From: Nageia nagi
Taxonomy: Eukaryota; Pinophyta
DNA length: 64,000 nt
Assembly (NCBI GenBank): GCA_050084985.1
Contig: JBITNC010000001.1
Location: 26,846,001 to 26,910,000, forward strand
Reading direction: 5' to 3'
The notes below the pieces were generated by a model. That model saw only the letters and a list, made by a program, of their open reading frames with translations, ran no database searches and was not told the origin of the DNA. The position numbers were made by a program, and so were the translations under genes. Positions 40,701-53,100 of this stretch are shown piece after piece; positions within the stretch are counted from its first letter, which is position 1; each line of letters starts with the position of its first letter.

Positions 40701-43700
40701 TAGCAACACCTGTTGATCGTGGAGTTTTGTCAAATATGCCAGCTATTGAAGAAAAAGTTGATGGATCTAGGAAAAGAGTTTCCTTTGAGGAATTGCCTCT
40801 TATGTCTTCGTACCTTGTGGCATTTGTTGAGGGTGAATTTAAATATTTGGTAGAGACAACCACAACAGAATGTAAAGTACGTGTGGAAAAGACCAACCAA
40901 GGGAAGTTTGCTCTATTTGTTGCCTACTTTTTTATGCTGAGTATTTTGGGACTCCATATTCCCTTTCGAAGCTAGATAGGGTTGCTACACCTGATTTTTT
41001 TGACAGGGTGATGGAGAATTATGGGCTGGTTATGTTGGGGGCTTTTTCTTTCCTACCTTGCTGATGGTCAGATGAACTTGTAAGGCTTGTGGGAAGACTC
41101 CGACACTTGAGTGGTAGGACGTTACCTCTACCTGCTATGAGGACTTTACCTCGAAGGTTTGGAAATGGAAGGTGCAAGGGTTCACTCAGGCGAAAGGGTG
41201 GAGATGTTCAAAGCTGTTGCCAACTCAAAATATAATCTTGTTAACCAAGGACTCGAAGGTTTTCCAATCTAAGTACAACTGTTTCTCAAAAAAAAGAAAG
41301 GGGAAAATAAAAAAAATGAGTCTGTTGCGAAAGCCATGCAAGGAAAATGAAAAAGAAAGAAAAAGATGTGAAAAGATAGTGATATATGAATTGGACTCTC
41401 AGGCTATGTTTTCACTGATGAATATGACTTTCTAAGATTGAACTCGTATGAGTTTGATATAAGTTCCACGCACCCCGATTCCAGCTTGAAAGGCAACGAC
41501 ATGAACATCTTGACGAGAGGAGCTTGGCGCTAAGGCAATGAAAGAAAGGTGAGGCATGGGTAAGACTCAATCCTGGGGTGAAGTTCTTATGCAAATCGAC
41601 ATGCACAATTCATTTTAGAACACATTAATCCTAAGTGCAAACTATGAAACATCACACTGAAACACGTCTTGAAATATTTCCAAAAGATATGCAAGCACTC
41701 TTTTATCCATCTATTAGGTTTATAAAATGACCCAAATATTCAAGATAGCATTCACATGTAATACTCATTCACATTCATAGTTTTAAATGAAAACCAGCTC
41801 ACTTCAATTACTTGAGATTATATCACAATTACGAAAAGGGAAAACTTGTAAGTTTTAGAGTATTATTTTAAGTAGTCTTAGTTGCAAAAAATGTTTGATC
41901 TTTACAAATGAGTCCAAATGGGCTATATATAGTTTTTGAGCAACCCAAAGTGTTGCCCTAACCCTAATTACGATTTCCAAGAAAATCAAATATGGTTTGA
42001 CAGAAACATGCCACATGACATCATAAGATATCCTCCAAGTTTGTGGGAGCAATTCCTCATCCATCACAAACTTGGGAATTTATTAACAATAAATTAAAGT
42101 CTTAAAAAATAACCATTAAATAAATAATAAATAAAAGATAGCAAATGCTGTGACTACGCGGTTGGTGGGCCCAACACTCACAATCCCTCAAAGTCATCAT
42201 CCAAGAATTGGCCATGGCTTCAATCCATGCAACATTTCTGATAGCTTCGGCCATTCTTCATCACACTGCACTCTACCTTGTCGACGATCCTCATCATGTC
42301 CTCCCATGCATGGGCTTTGAGCAAATGCTCTAAGTGACTACTTGATTGGAAAGTATTAATATCCTTGGTCATGATGAGACTGTGAAGGAAGTGTCTCACT
42401 TCCGCCACTACAAGGTCTTTGTTACGGATGCCTGCATCATCATTAAGAAACTTCACCTGGAACTCCATTTGTTCAAGACAAGTGTTTGCCTTGTCATTGA
42501 GCTTTTGAACATCCCTTTGCATCTCCTAGAATCGGGTGGTTATTTGGTTAACTACCCCCAAGTAAAACCAATATTTTTCACAAAACTTTATATCTTCTGG
42601 TCTTCGATCCCTTATCATCTCGAATTGCATGATCATAGGCTGTCTAGAATCCAGGATCCGAAGGAAACTGGTTCTCTCCACGATGATGTCCTTAAGGTTT
42701 TGTTCCTCGAATGCCACCCTCTCTAGTGCGCCAATGAATTGTTGCACTGCTACCAAGACCTCATCTATGTGCTTCTGCTTTACTGCAATCATACCCTCCT
42801 TCAGCGGTTTGATCTTTCGGAGCTCTTCAATGGGTACCTTAGCCGATTCCAATTCCTTGGTTAATTTCCTTTGTGCGGCTAGCTCCTTCTTGAGGCCTTT
42901 GAGCTCCTTATTTTTTATCATACCATCTTTGGTGATGGCCTCAGCGTTGGAGATGATTGCATGTTTCCGACTAGCCAGACTAGTCAAACCTGTGTTGATG
43001 ATCTAGTTAATCTGTCGGCGATCTTCAGGACATTGTGGATTCTCCTTATCAGCTATAATGGTCTTGATGTGTATAGCGTTTGTAGCTAAGTGCACATATG
43101 TCTAGGTTTTCCTTGGGCGGGTGGAGCTTTCTCCAATCTGGTTGTTCGTCTCTTTCGTCCCAAATTCTTCCCCAACATCCAAGTTAAACACATCTAAATA
43201 TTCCTCCATATTGATACCCCATTCATTCGTGGGTGATGGTTGATAAGTCTCCACAATTGCCTTTGGAATAGTAACAACATTTTTCTTTACTCTTTTTGAG
43301 GGTCTCTTTTCTCTTGCTCAACATGCTCACTTGAGGTTCCTGTAGCTCGTGACTGTGGGGTTCTCTTTAATTGGGCCCTCTTTTGCACTGTCTCGGATAT
43401 TGGCTCATTATGCTTCTTAGTAGATGGCTTTGTTGTTGCTGCCTTATGGATTTCTGCCAATATCTCGATAGATCCATCTTGTTGCTGTGCGTTTGGCATT
43501 TCCTCATCCTGGATTGCATTCTCTTCTTATTCTTCTTCTGACGCTTCAATCTCCTCTCCCTCTTGATTTTGGTCAGGCTTATATGAGGGGCTGGAGACTG
43601 ATGATCCGAATGGTGGAACAACTGGTGACCTCTCGATTGTCGTGTTACTAGGTGGTCTCGGAGATGGAGAAGGATCTTTTTGTCTGTTTCTCACGCATCT

Positions 43701-46700
43701 CACCACCTTGTTTGTAGCTACTCGCTCTCGTTTCCTTGCATCATGCTCATCCATGGTGGTCTGCACTTGTTGCACAACTTGTTCAACTGGCCTTTTGCCA
43801 CGCATGGATGCATACTGTCCAATTGGTGTCTAAATGACTGGAGGGAACTGTGTAACTCTGGAAGTAGACTCTTGAGTTTTTCTTCCCTTGTGCTGCAAGA
43901 GTCTTTTGCTGATAGTAGCTTCAACACGACGTTGCTGATCATTTGCATCCTTGTGTATCTTTTCTCTTATCTTCTTTATCTCTATCTCATTGCTGATATT
44001 TCGGAAAGGCTCCTCGTCTACAAGTGACTGATGCTCATAAGGTTTCTTCCTTTCCTTCATGAAGAATGAGTGCATTCTATGATCCAAATCATAGTGGTTG
44101 GCAATAGGTATTGTATATTCATACATAATAAATTCTTTATTAAAGCCCCGGTGTACTTTACTTGCAATCATGGGTTCATTTTAAGATCCCCGGGAGTTTT
44201 TCTGGAGCAAACAAAACAGGCCGGAGTCCGGAAGTAAAGAATTCCGGAATAAGATGATGACGTCACAGAGGAAAAGACAGTCGCATTTTGGTAAAAACCG
44301 GGTTCCGGAGATGATGATGTCAGCAAAGGGTGATTAAAAGACCGGAGTCAGTTGATAAAGCGTTCCGGAATGAAAGGATAAAAGCTCAGTTGTGGAAAGG
44401 CCCATATTCCGGAGAAAGCAAGTAAAACATTTCCGGAAGGGGAAGATGACATCATGGGGAGAACAACGTTCACATTTTTGAATGAAACCGGGTTTCGGAG
44501 ATGATGAGGTCAGCAAGGAGCTATCAAATAGCCGGAGCCAGTGAGCAAAATATTCTGGAGATGATGAGGTCAGCGATTCCGGGCATTGACCCAAAACAGG
44601 AGCCCGGAAGTGATGAGGTCAGCCAGAGATAATCAAAGAAGCCGGAGCCGGTAGCTTAAGTGTTCCGGAAGTAAAGCATTCCGGATAAAACGATGACGTC
44701 ACGACGGAAAGGATAAAGCTCAGTTTTGATAAGAACGGGTTCTGGAGATGATGAGGTCAGCAAGAGATAGTCAAAGAAGCCGGAGCCGGTTAAGTAGAGC
44801 ATTCCGGAAATGTGAAGATGACATCACGGATTCCGGGCCTTAACCCAAAACCGGATCCCGGAAGCGATGAGGGCCGCAAAAAGTGATCAAATAGCCGGAG
44901 CCAGTGAGTAAAATATTCCGGAATGTAGAGACGAAGCCAGCAAAAGGTCAGATCACAGTTGTCAAGAAGCGTATCATCTGCAATCTGCCCGTTTCTGTAA
45001 TATTCTGCCAAGTGGCGTATGTAGGTAGTATCAGTTAAAAGAAGGCTAGGATCTTGAAGCCGTTTTTGTAACCGTTTCTGTTCTGCACTTCTTGTAACTG
45101 TAGTTACTACGGTATAAATATATGAAAATAAAGTGAGAAAAGGGTCGGAAGCCTAGTATTGCTCTTTACATTTGTTCTCGAAGACCTGTAGTTTTTATCA
45201 GTAATATGAAACCATCTTGACCTTTCTTGTCTAGCACTCGTAATTGTCATTCTTAATTTGGTTACATCGTGGCAGCTTGGCTTGTTTCCTGAATGATAAT
45301 TGCGGGTTGCTAGTATAACTGTGTCTGCTACATGGTAGAGTAAATCTGGGAAACTATTAGAGAGTGAGAGCTTGTACCGTAGCTGCTACACTAGATTCAG
45401 GCCAAGGTTTCACACACTGTGAAAGCCCGCGCTGAACTAGTGATCCACCTTTGCTTTCTCTCTTGTTACCCTAAGCCTTTTTGCTTAAATTCCTCGCACT
45501 CTACTCCTTTTATTTCTTTCCTGTTACCCTAACCCTTTTGCTTGAATTCCTCGCACTCTACTCTGTTATTTCCTTTCCTGTTACTTTTTCTATGCCCAAT
45601 AGATAAGGAACCGGCCTTCTCCGGAGATCAGACTGTCACTATAGTCTGTTCATGATTTACTTTGGTTAAGATTGCTCACGGCGCATATATTACACAATCC
45701 TAATCAACAGTATCTCTTTTTGGCACGCCCGGTGGGACACGAAGAAACTTATTGGCGACTCTGCTGAAGCACTATCTATGGTATGTATTAAAGCAAATTA
45801 TTTGTAAATATCATATGTGCTTTTGAACCTGTCGCTTTCTTTTGCAACCTGGAGTTTATGTGGACTAGATCTAAAACCAGAGCAGCAAAAGAAGCACTGG
45901 ATTTTAGAACGTTAGATACTCCTAAGAGAAAGACCCTGATCAAGTCCAAGTCTCTGAATAGTATCAGCTCTCTAAAATCCTTTATCAAGCCAGAATCATC
46001 CAATCTTCATACGAGAAATACCTCTCATGAAATGGCTAATCCAGCTATCTATCTGGAATGGGACAATGGGGTACCAATAGCCCTAGCGGTGTTGCATGAC
46101 ATCCCAGCAAATGTTTTCAAAACCCTTCCGGAGTTTGATGCAACTACAGAGAAAACAGCTTATGAACATTGTGTTGATGTAGCTGGCCTAGCTAAGATTC
46201 ACAATATTCAGCATGAAGATGTCATGGTGAGATTACTGGCTCAATCTTTCAAAGGAAAGGTCCTAGATTGGTACAGGGGCCTTCCTACCGGATCTATAAC
46301 TACTTGGGCTCAACTGGCAGAGCCCTTTATCTTGGAATTTAATGAATTAGGAGATCCCTTTTCTTTGTTAACACAATTCACTTCTATCAAAAGATACGAG
46401 CAAGAAAATATCCCTGATTTCAATATTAGGTTCCAAAAAACTTGGGTGAGAGTCCCAATGCCAGTCAGGCCTCAGCAATTTCAAGCCTTAATGTATTACC
46501 TGAGAGCCTTTCCTCCGGATCTCTCTCTGCAAATCCAAAATTCCGGAGTAAATACTTTCCCAGAGGTCTATAGACAAGCAATATATGCTGAATCCTGTCT
46601 TATTGCAGTTGGAAAATTGCCAAGTCGTATACCAATGCCTTATTTTCCAATAACAGCCCAACAGCAAATTTTGAGACCTCAAGCAATTAGTTTGGCTCCA

Positions 46701-47130
46701 CCACTGGCCAGTATCCCCATCCCTATCCAACAGTGGCCATCAACCTTGCCAGTCCCTAGAGCTCCCTTGGCCTTACCAGCCCCTCATCAGCTTAATATGA
46801 ATCAAGGGGTAGCTTCATTGACGGAGATTCAGGAACTCCAAAATTTGTGTAGAAATATGGCAAACCGGATTACCATGCTAAGCAGACAAAGCGATGCAAG
46901 AAGATATCCTTATCCTGTTGTAGAAAAGGCTCAGAATGTGTTGAATGATGATGTAAGACAAGCTTCCTCTTCCGGGTCAGCCTCTGGTTTGTGTTTGGCT
47001 TGCAATGACTCTCACGAACAAACCACGTCCTATTTATCAATATCAAGAATATTTATCAAGAAGTGGGGGCATTCCTCCGCCTGGTGTAGCTGATGACATA
47101 AGCCGGAGATGATGAAGCCATTTTTGTGCT

Positions 47131-47167
<37 letters not shown>

Positions 47168-50100
47168 AATCCATGTGGTTCCGGACCCTATGTAGTCGTG
47201 AAACGCTTTGGTATTATTTTTGGTATTATTTTTTTTTAGACTGGGTTCTAAATTCCTCTTTGATAAAGGCGAAATTTTCCCTCAGAGGTCGCCATAATGT
47301 ATATTCATACATAATAAATTCTTTATTAAAGCCCCGGTGTACTTTACTTGCAATCATGGGTTCATTTTAAGATCCCCGGGAGTTTTTCTGGAGCAAACAA
47401 AACAGGCCGGAGTCCGGAAGTAAAGAATTCCGGAATAAGATGATGACATCACAGAGGAAAAGACAGTCGCATTTTGGTAAAAACCGGGTTCCGGAGATGA
47501 TGATGTCAGCAAAGGGTGATTAAAAGACCGGAGTCAGTTGATAAAGCGTTCCGGAATGAAAGGATAAAAGCTCAGTTGTGGAAAGGCCCATATTCCGGAG
47601 AAAGCAAGTAAAACATTTCCGGAAGGGGAAGATGACATCACGGGGAGAACAACGTTCACATTTTTGAATGAAACCGGGTTTCGGAGATGATGAGGTCAGC
47701 AAGGAGCTATCAAATAGCCGGAGCCAGTGAGCAAAATATTCTGGAGATGATGAGGTCAGCGATTCCGGGCATTGACCCAAAACAGGAGCCCGGAAGTGAT
47801 GAGGTCAGCCAGAGATAATCAAAGAAGCCGGAGCCGGTAGCTTAAGTGTTCCGGAAGTAAAGCATTCCGGATAAAACGATGACGTCACGACGGAAAGGAT
47901 AAAGCTCAGTTTTGATAAGAACGGGTTCTGGAGATGATGAGGTCAGCAAGAGATAATCAAAGAAGCCGGAGCCGGTTAAGTAGAGCATTCCGGAAATGTG
48001 AAGATGACATCACGGATTCCGGGCCTTAACCCAAAACCGGATCCCGGAAGCGATGAGGGCCGCAAAAAGTGATCAAATAGCCGGAGCCAGTGAGTAAAAT
48101 ATTCCGGAATGTAGAGACGAAGCCAGCAAAAGGTCAGATCACAGTTGTCAAGAAGCGTATCATCTGCAATCTGCCCGTTTCTGTAATATTCTGCCAAGTG
48201 GCGTATGTAGGTAGTATCAGTTAAAAGAAGGCTAGGATCTTGAAGCCGTTTTTGTAACCGTTTCTGTTCTGCACTTCTTGTAACTGTAGTTACTACAGTA
48301 TAAATATATGAAAATAAATTGAGAAAAGGGTCGGAAGCCTAGTATTGCTCTTTACATTTGTTCTCGAAGACCTGTAGTTTTTATCAGTAATATGAAACCA
48401 TCTTGACCTTTCTTGTCTAGCACTCGTAATTGTCATTCTTAATTTGGTTACATCGTGGCAGCTTGGCTTGTTTCCTGAATGATAATTGCGGGTTGCTAGT
48501 ATAACTGTGTCTGCTACATGGTAGAGTAAAGCTGGGAAACTATTAGAGAGTGAGAGCTTGTACCGTAGCTGCTACACTAGATTCAGGCCAAGGTTTCACA
48601 CACTGTGAAAGCCCGCGCTGAACTAGTGATCCACCTTTGCTTTCTCTCTTGTTACCCTAAGCCTTTTTGCTTAAATTCCTCGCACTCTACTCCTTTTATT
48701 TCTTTCCTGTTACCCTAACCCTTTTGCTTGAATTCCTCGCACTCTACTTTGTTATTTCCTTTCCTGTTACTTTTTCTATGCCCAATAGATAAGGAACCGG
48801 CCTTCTCCGGAGATCAGACTGTCACTATAGTCTGTTCATGATTTACTTTGGTTAAGATTGCTCACGGCGCATATATTACACAATCCTAATCAACAGGTAT
48901 CTTCTTGAAATTGAATTTGGCCAACTCTTCTTTCATGTTATCCACATTCGTCCAGAACTTGCATTGATATTCTCCTACAACAATCGACAAATTGGAGGTA
49001 GCTAATTTCTTTTGCCATACTTGCTCGTGTAGAAAGGCCAATGGCTTCATCATCTCCATTAATAGCATCCTGTTATTCACGAACCTTGGCAATTGATAGG
49101 GATGGACAGCTGATCCGTGTATACGAATAGTATTAGTGATGGAGGAAGAAGTCCCCATGCTTCTTCTAAGCATCTTGGGCTGAATTGGAGATCTTGGCAA
49201 CCGTGATCTCTCCCTTAAGTTCTTTGTAAATTTCATACTCCCATCCATCATTTTTCATTATAAAACTATCCCATCTTCTTTCCAATTTCCATTTGGGGTA
49301 GCACTTCGAAATGGAGTATGTCCCTTTTTTCTATCCAAGTCGTCTCACCCTGAGCTATAGCTCTATACTTGCCGTGAGGCAACATGTACACAAGGTATGA
49401 ATTGAGATAGAATTTGCGAGTGGTACCTAAGGACGACAACTGATCAGCTATGGAGTCGCACAACACCTTGCTCCACCTAATCCTCCTCCATCTGGCGATC
49501 TCTAGGATGAACCGAAAGAACTCTTTCCTAAACTTTGAGGCATCTTCCTTCCCAAGGATTTTGGACAACAAGAGAATCATCAACTCCGCTGCAGTGTAGA
49601 AGTTGGAGGGAGGAGCATTGATAAGTGCATTTCCCTTCAATCCGTGATGGTCCTCCAAATCTAGCTCTTGATACGGATGGCTGCCCTGGGGGTCTCCTGG
49701 TAACAAGCTAATGATCTAGCCTTGCTATACTCGACTTCTCCTTTAGAGGTCCACTGAAATGTTGCTTTGATGGCGTCCGGGTTGAAGTCCATTATGATGT
49801 CTCCGTTGATACCTTGAAGGACTCTCTACCCTTTTTGCCAGTGGTGGCCGACCTCCATGCACAATTTAGGAAATGGAGCTGTGAATGGGACTAATGTGCA
49901 AGTGGAGAGTCCGGAGAAGAAGACGATATCTTGCTTCAAGTCAGTGATAGGAAGACCGTGAGTGTTCTCCCTCATTTGCGTAGGGTCAACGTTTTGCCAA
50001 TCAGTATCTCTAATGGTTGCAAAACCGTTTCTCGAGAATTTAGCCCCTTGGAGAAGGGCTTGTTGTCTCTCACGAATGGAGATGACACAATCCTGTTTCA

Positions 50101-53100
50101 ACCGCTCGAGATCCCTAGCGAAGTTCGAAACTGAATTACCCTTAGAAGAAGTCATGAGGTTCTCATTGGCAACGTGGCTTCTCAAGAGTGCTGCATGGGT
50201 TTCCAGGTGAAGATGACACCCACGTTGGAGGGTCTTGGCTCCCAAGTGCTTGTGCAAGCCTTAAGGTGGATAAATGATGATGTTTGAGCACAAAAATCTG
50301 CAATTTGTTGCTATCTTGGTGCAAGAGTAGAAGAGGAGCAAGTTTTGAGTTTGAGAAAATGAGGTCTTCAAGCTTGTATTTACAGCCCATTTGGCTTCCA
50401 GCTTGCCCTAGTCGGCTATGGTTACTGACATAACTCATCATAGCCCTCCACTTGGCCGACCTCGAGATGTGTGCTTGCCCGGAAACTCATATAAAGCAGC
50501 ATGTGCCTGAATGTTTGGGTTTTAATGCTCAACCTGGCTTGGCACATGGGAAAAAAAGACAAATAAGTGACTTTTTGAACCGTGCGCCAGCCCTAGGAGC
50601 TTGCATGCTTCCAACGTTGGGTGTCTTGCCTTCATGTTTGCTTGCCTTGATTGCCTAACTCACTCAGTAACCTGATTTTTCCTGATTCCAGGTCTTCTAG
50701 TCGGCTGGACTTGTCAATTTTGGCGTTTCATCTCAACCCGGGCAACTTGTGGGCTTGGTGCATGCTTCCAAAGTCAAGTTTGTGACTTTTTGAGGCATCC
50801 GTCAGCCTTACTTGTCCATCCTGCTTGGTCGCATGGTTCAAAAAGACAAGTTTTTGTCTTTTTGAAGCATGTGCTAGCCTTCAGTTGGCCTATTTTTCAA
50901 AATTTGATTTTCAAGTGCTCATGCCTTAGCCAAATTTTTATGTTTCTCGAATCTTGGAGGTTCCCTGGGCTTGGCGCATGTCTCAAAAAGTCATGATTTT
51001 GTCTTTTGAGACCATGCGCTAGCCCCTCTGGGTATACTTGAGTTAGTTTTGAGTTTTTTGGGTCTGGCACTTATCAAATTTTCACCTTTGCTCAAATTGG
51101 CAGCCTTCCTAGGCTTGGTGCATGGTTAAAAAAGACAAAATCTTGTCTTTTTGAACCATGCACCAGCTGCCTGGGTGGCTCATGTTCATTTTCTAACCCC
51201 CGAACTTGCTCAATTTGCCTTCTTGACTAAATCGCATGGTTCAAAAAGACAAGATTTTGTCGTTTCAAACCATGCGCCAACCCTGTAGTGCCTTTGACTT
51301 AGATTTTTCATGTTCACTTTTGCTCCATTCTGCTCCTTGTGTTTGGCACATGCCCAGAAAGACAAGATTTTGTCTCCTGGAGGCATGCGTTGGGCTTGCA
51401 AGTGCCAGATTCTATCTTTGAGCCTTTCCTTCTGTCTGTACGACCCCCAAGCCCAGTAGCATTGTTCAAAACGACTAGTTTTTGTCTTTTGAAACCATGC
51501 ACCAGCCCTTGGAGAGGCCCAGTTTGCTTTGATTGGGCTCCGACTCTTCCTAGACTCCCTAGTTCACCTAAGATTGACTTTTACCCTTCCTAGACTTAAC
51601 CATTTTTAGAGACTTTGAAATTCCTATCTTGACATGACTAACCCTAGATGAAGGAAGAGGCTTGAACTGTAAGGAGTTGTCCATGAATCTGGGTCTTTGA
51701 AATGCAACTTGGGTGGGATTTATAATGACAAAATGAAGTATATACACAAAATCATGTGATTTTGGGGGATGTTGTGTTTCAGTCCCAACAGGTTACATAT
51801 CGAGAAATTGCATTGCTTTATGATGAAGAACATTCTGCAGCTGCAAACAAGCAACGGGTTGCGATTGTTGTGGCACATGAGTTAGACCATCAGTGGTTTG
51901 GTAATCTGGTTACAATGGAGTGGTGGACTCACCTATGGCTCAATGAGGGTTTTGCAACTTGGGTTAGCTATTTGGCAACAAATTATTTATTTTCAGGATG
52001 GAATATATGGACATAGTTTGTTGACCCAACATTGGAGGAGCTTCATTTAGTGGATAAGGTTGGGGCAAACACATGTGAGTTGACTCATGCAGGATTGAAA
52101 TCATTAGGGCAATATGAGCCATTAGAATCATTATTTTCCTCTTTAGTATCTACTATTGGACAATTTTATTTATGGCAATATGAGCCATTGGAGTCATTAT
52201 TTTCCTCTTTAGTATCTACTATGTGATGGTCAGGCAATCACAATAAATTTGAAGCCTCAGAAATAACAAGTTCAGTAGTTTGGCCACTGTGTTGAGAGTT
52301 GAGGAGTGAAGGTCTGACAGCTTTCTTAACATTAGTGCAGAATTCAAGTCTTCACTCTTCTGTTGAGAAGGGTACTCCATTATGGGATAGGTTTCATTTG
52401 AATGCAGATGATTCTGCTATTGAAGATGATAATGGCAATGTAGAAGGTGCAGTATCACATCTGTATTTTGGTTTATGTGAAGCAGCAGCAGTTAGGAAAG
52501 AAATGGCACCTGAAAGTGATTATGCTATATAAATGGTTCTTAAAGAATAGATTGCAGCTATTTGTAAAGAAATGTCTAAACAACAAAAGAGCATTAATGG
52601 AGAAAGTGACTATTAGATGGATGCTGAAGATGAAGGTAAATACAGCAGAAAATGGAGGATACAACAGGTCTGCACTTTATTTCAGCATGCACTCATTTCT
52701 GCATTTTGATTATACTGTCACATAATGCAAAGGCATGTAGATTCAAAAGATGTTTTGATTAGTCTTCTTCTACCAGCCACCCTAGTATTGATGGAAGGGT
52801 TGGCAAGTACTTCAGAAACAGTTGAAGCTAATCAAGTCAATGAAACGGAATTTCTCTCGAGGCAATTTGTGATGTTTTTGAACAAGTTACAAGAAGTAGG
52901 AGCTTCTGTTAAAGTATGTGAGGAAAATATATAAAGAATATATCAGTTTCTGATTCAATTCAGCACCTGTTTCTTTAACAAGTTTGTAACAGTTGAGAAT
53001 CCCAAACTGCCCAATTTTGAAAAAAAGAGGAAAATTTGAATTTATTGTGAAAGGGATATATGATTTTTATGGGTTTTGTTCATCTGAACACAGCAGGGAG

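Larger units (their letters stand above)
44112..48895 (+). mobile_element. young gag-only LTR retrotransposon (TR-GAG type)
   Basis: Two 1598-bp direct LTRs (44112-45709 and 47298-48895) start TGTATATTCATAC and end CCTAATCAACA. A 5-bp duplication GGTAT flanks the element (44107-44111 and 48896-48900). I count about seven single-base differences between the LTRs, so the insertion is recent. The 1588-bp interior holds a primer site, one gag ORF and a 29-base poly-A tract, but no pol. It must have moved with enzymes from a relative. It sits in the Z3 ORF. Removing it with one duplication restores the reading ...[15 protein letters not shown]... on the - strand. Confidence 0.96.
42190..50260 (-). 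pseudogene. family Z long ORF, copy in Z3 (split by TR-GAG)
   Basis: The ORF is read leftward through 50257-49826, 49706-49266, 49251-48901, then, after the insert, 44106-43830, 43805-43287 and 42987-42220. N-terminal blocks are [20 protein letters not shown] and [13 protein letters not shown]. Next come '[20 protein letters not shown]', a [20 protein letters not shown] block, '[20 protein letters not shown]' and, across the insertion site, KFNFKKIP / [20 protein letters not shown]. The C-terminus has a Ser/Pro-rich linker and a long Lys/Glu/Leu coiled coil near 42900-42600. A few frameshifts interrupt it. No protease, polymerase or nuclease motif was recognised. It is likely nucleic-acid-binding or structural, but that is a guess. 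Confidence 0.65.
41033..51790 (-). mobile_element. element Z3 (family Z), with clear target duplication
   Basis: The left end is TGTTGGGGGCTTTTTCTTTC and the right end ...GTGTTTCAGTCCCAACA. GGTTA flanks both sides (41028-41032 and 51791-51795). Removing it restores ENYGLV-TYRE of the aminopeptidase. It contains the family left end (41033-about 42180), the leftward ORF (about 50260-42190, split by the TR-GAG element) and the palindrome array (50540-51510). The left and right kilobases are not direct repeats of each other, so by sequence it is not a standard two-LTR element. Without the nested insert it is about 6.0 kb. Confidence 0.85.

Noticed and set aside
44334-45011. Minus-strand frames in the TR-GAG LTR, repeated at 47520-48197
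   Set aside because: They are translations of the CCGGA/GATGAGGTCAGC repeat array within LTRs. Identical copies in both LTRs reflect the direct repeat, not genes.
41033-51790. Family Z as a Helitron or CACTA element
   Set aside because: It duplicates 5 bp of target (Helitrons none, CACTA 3 bp) and does not begin with TC or CACTA. TG...CA ends favour an integrase-type mechanism.
40340-52100. Functional aminopeptidase gene with a 10.8-kb intron
   Set aside because: The gap begins and ends with an exact GGTTA duplication and TG...CA ends, with no GT-AG splice sites. Frameshifts and stops flank it and the C-terminal half is missing.
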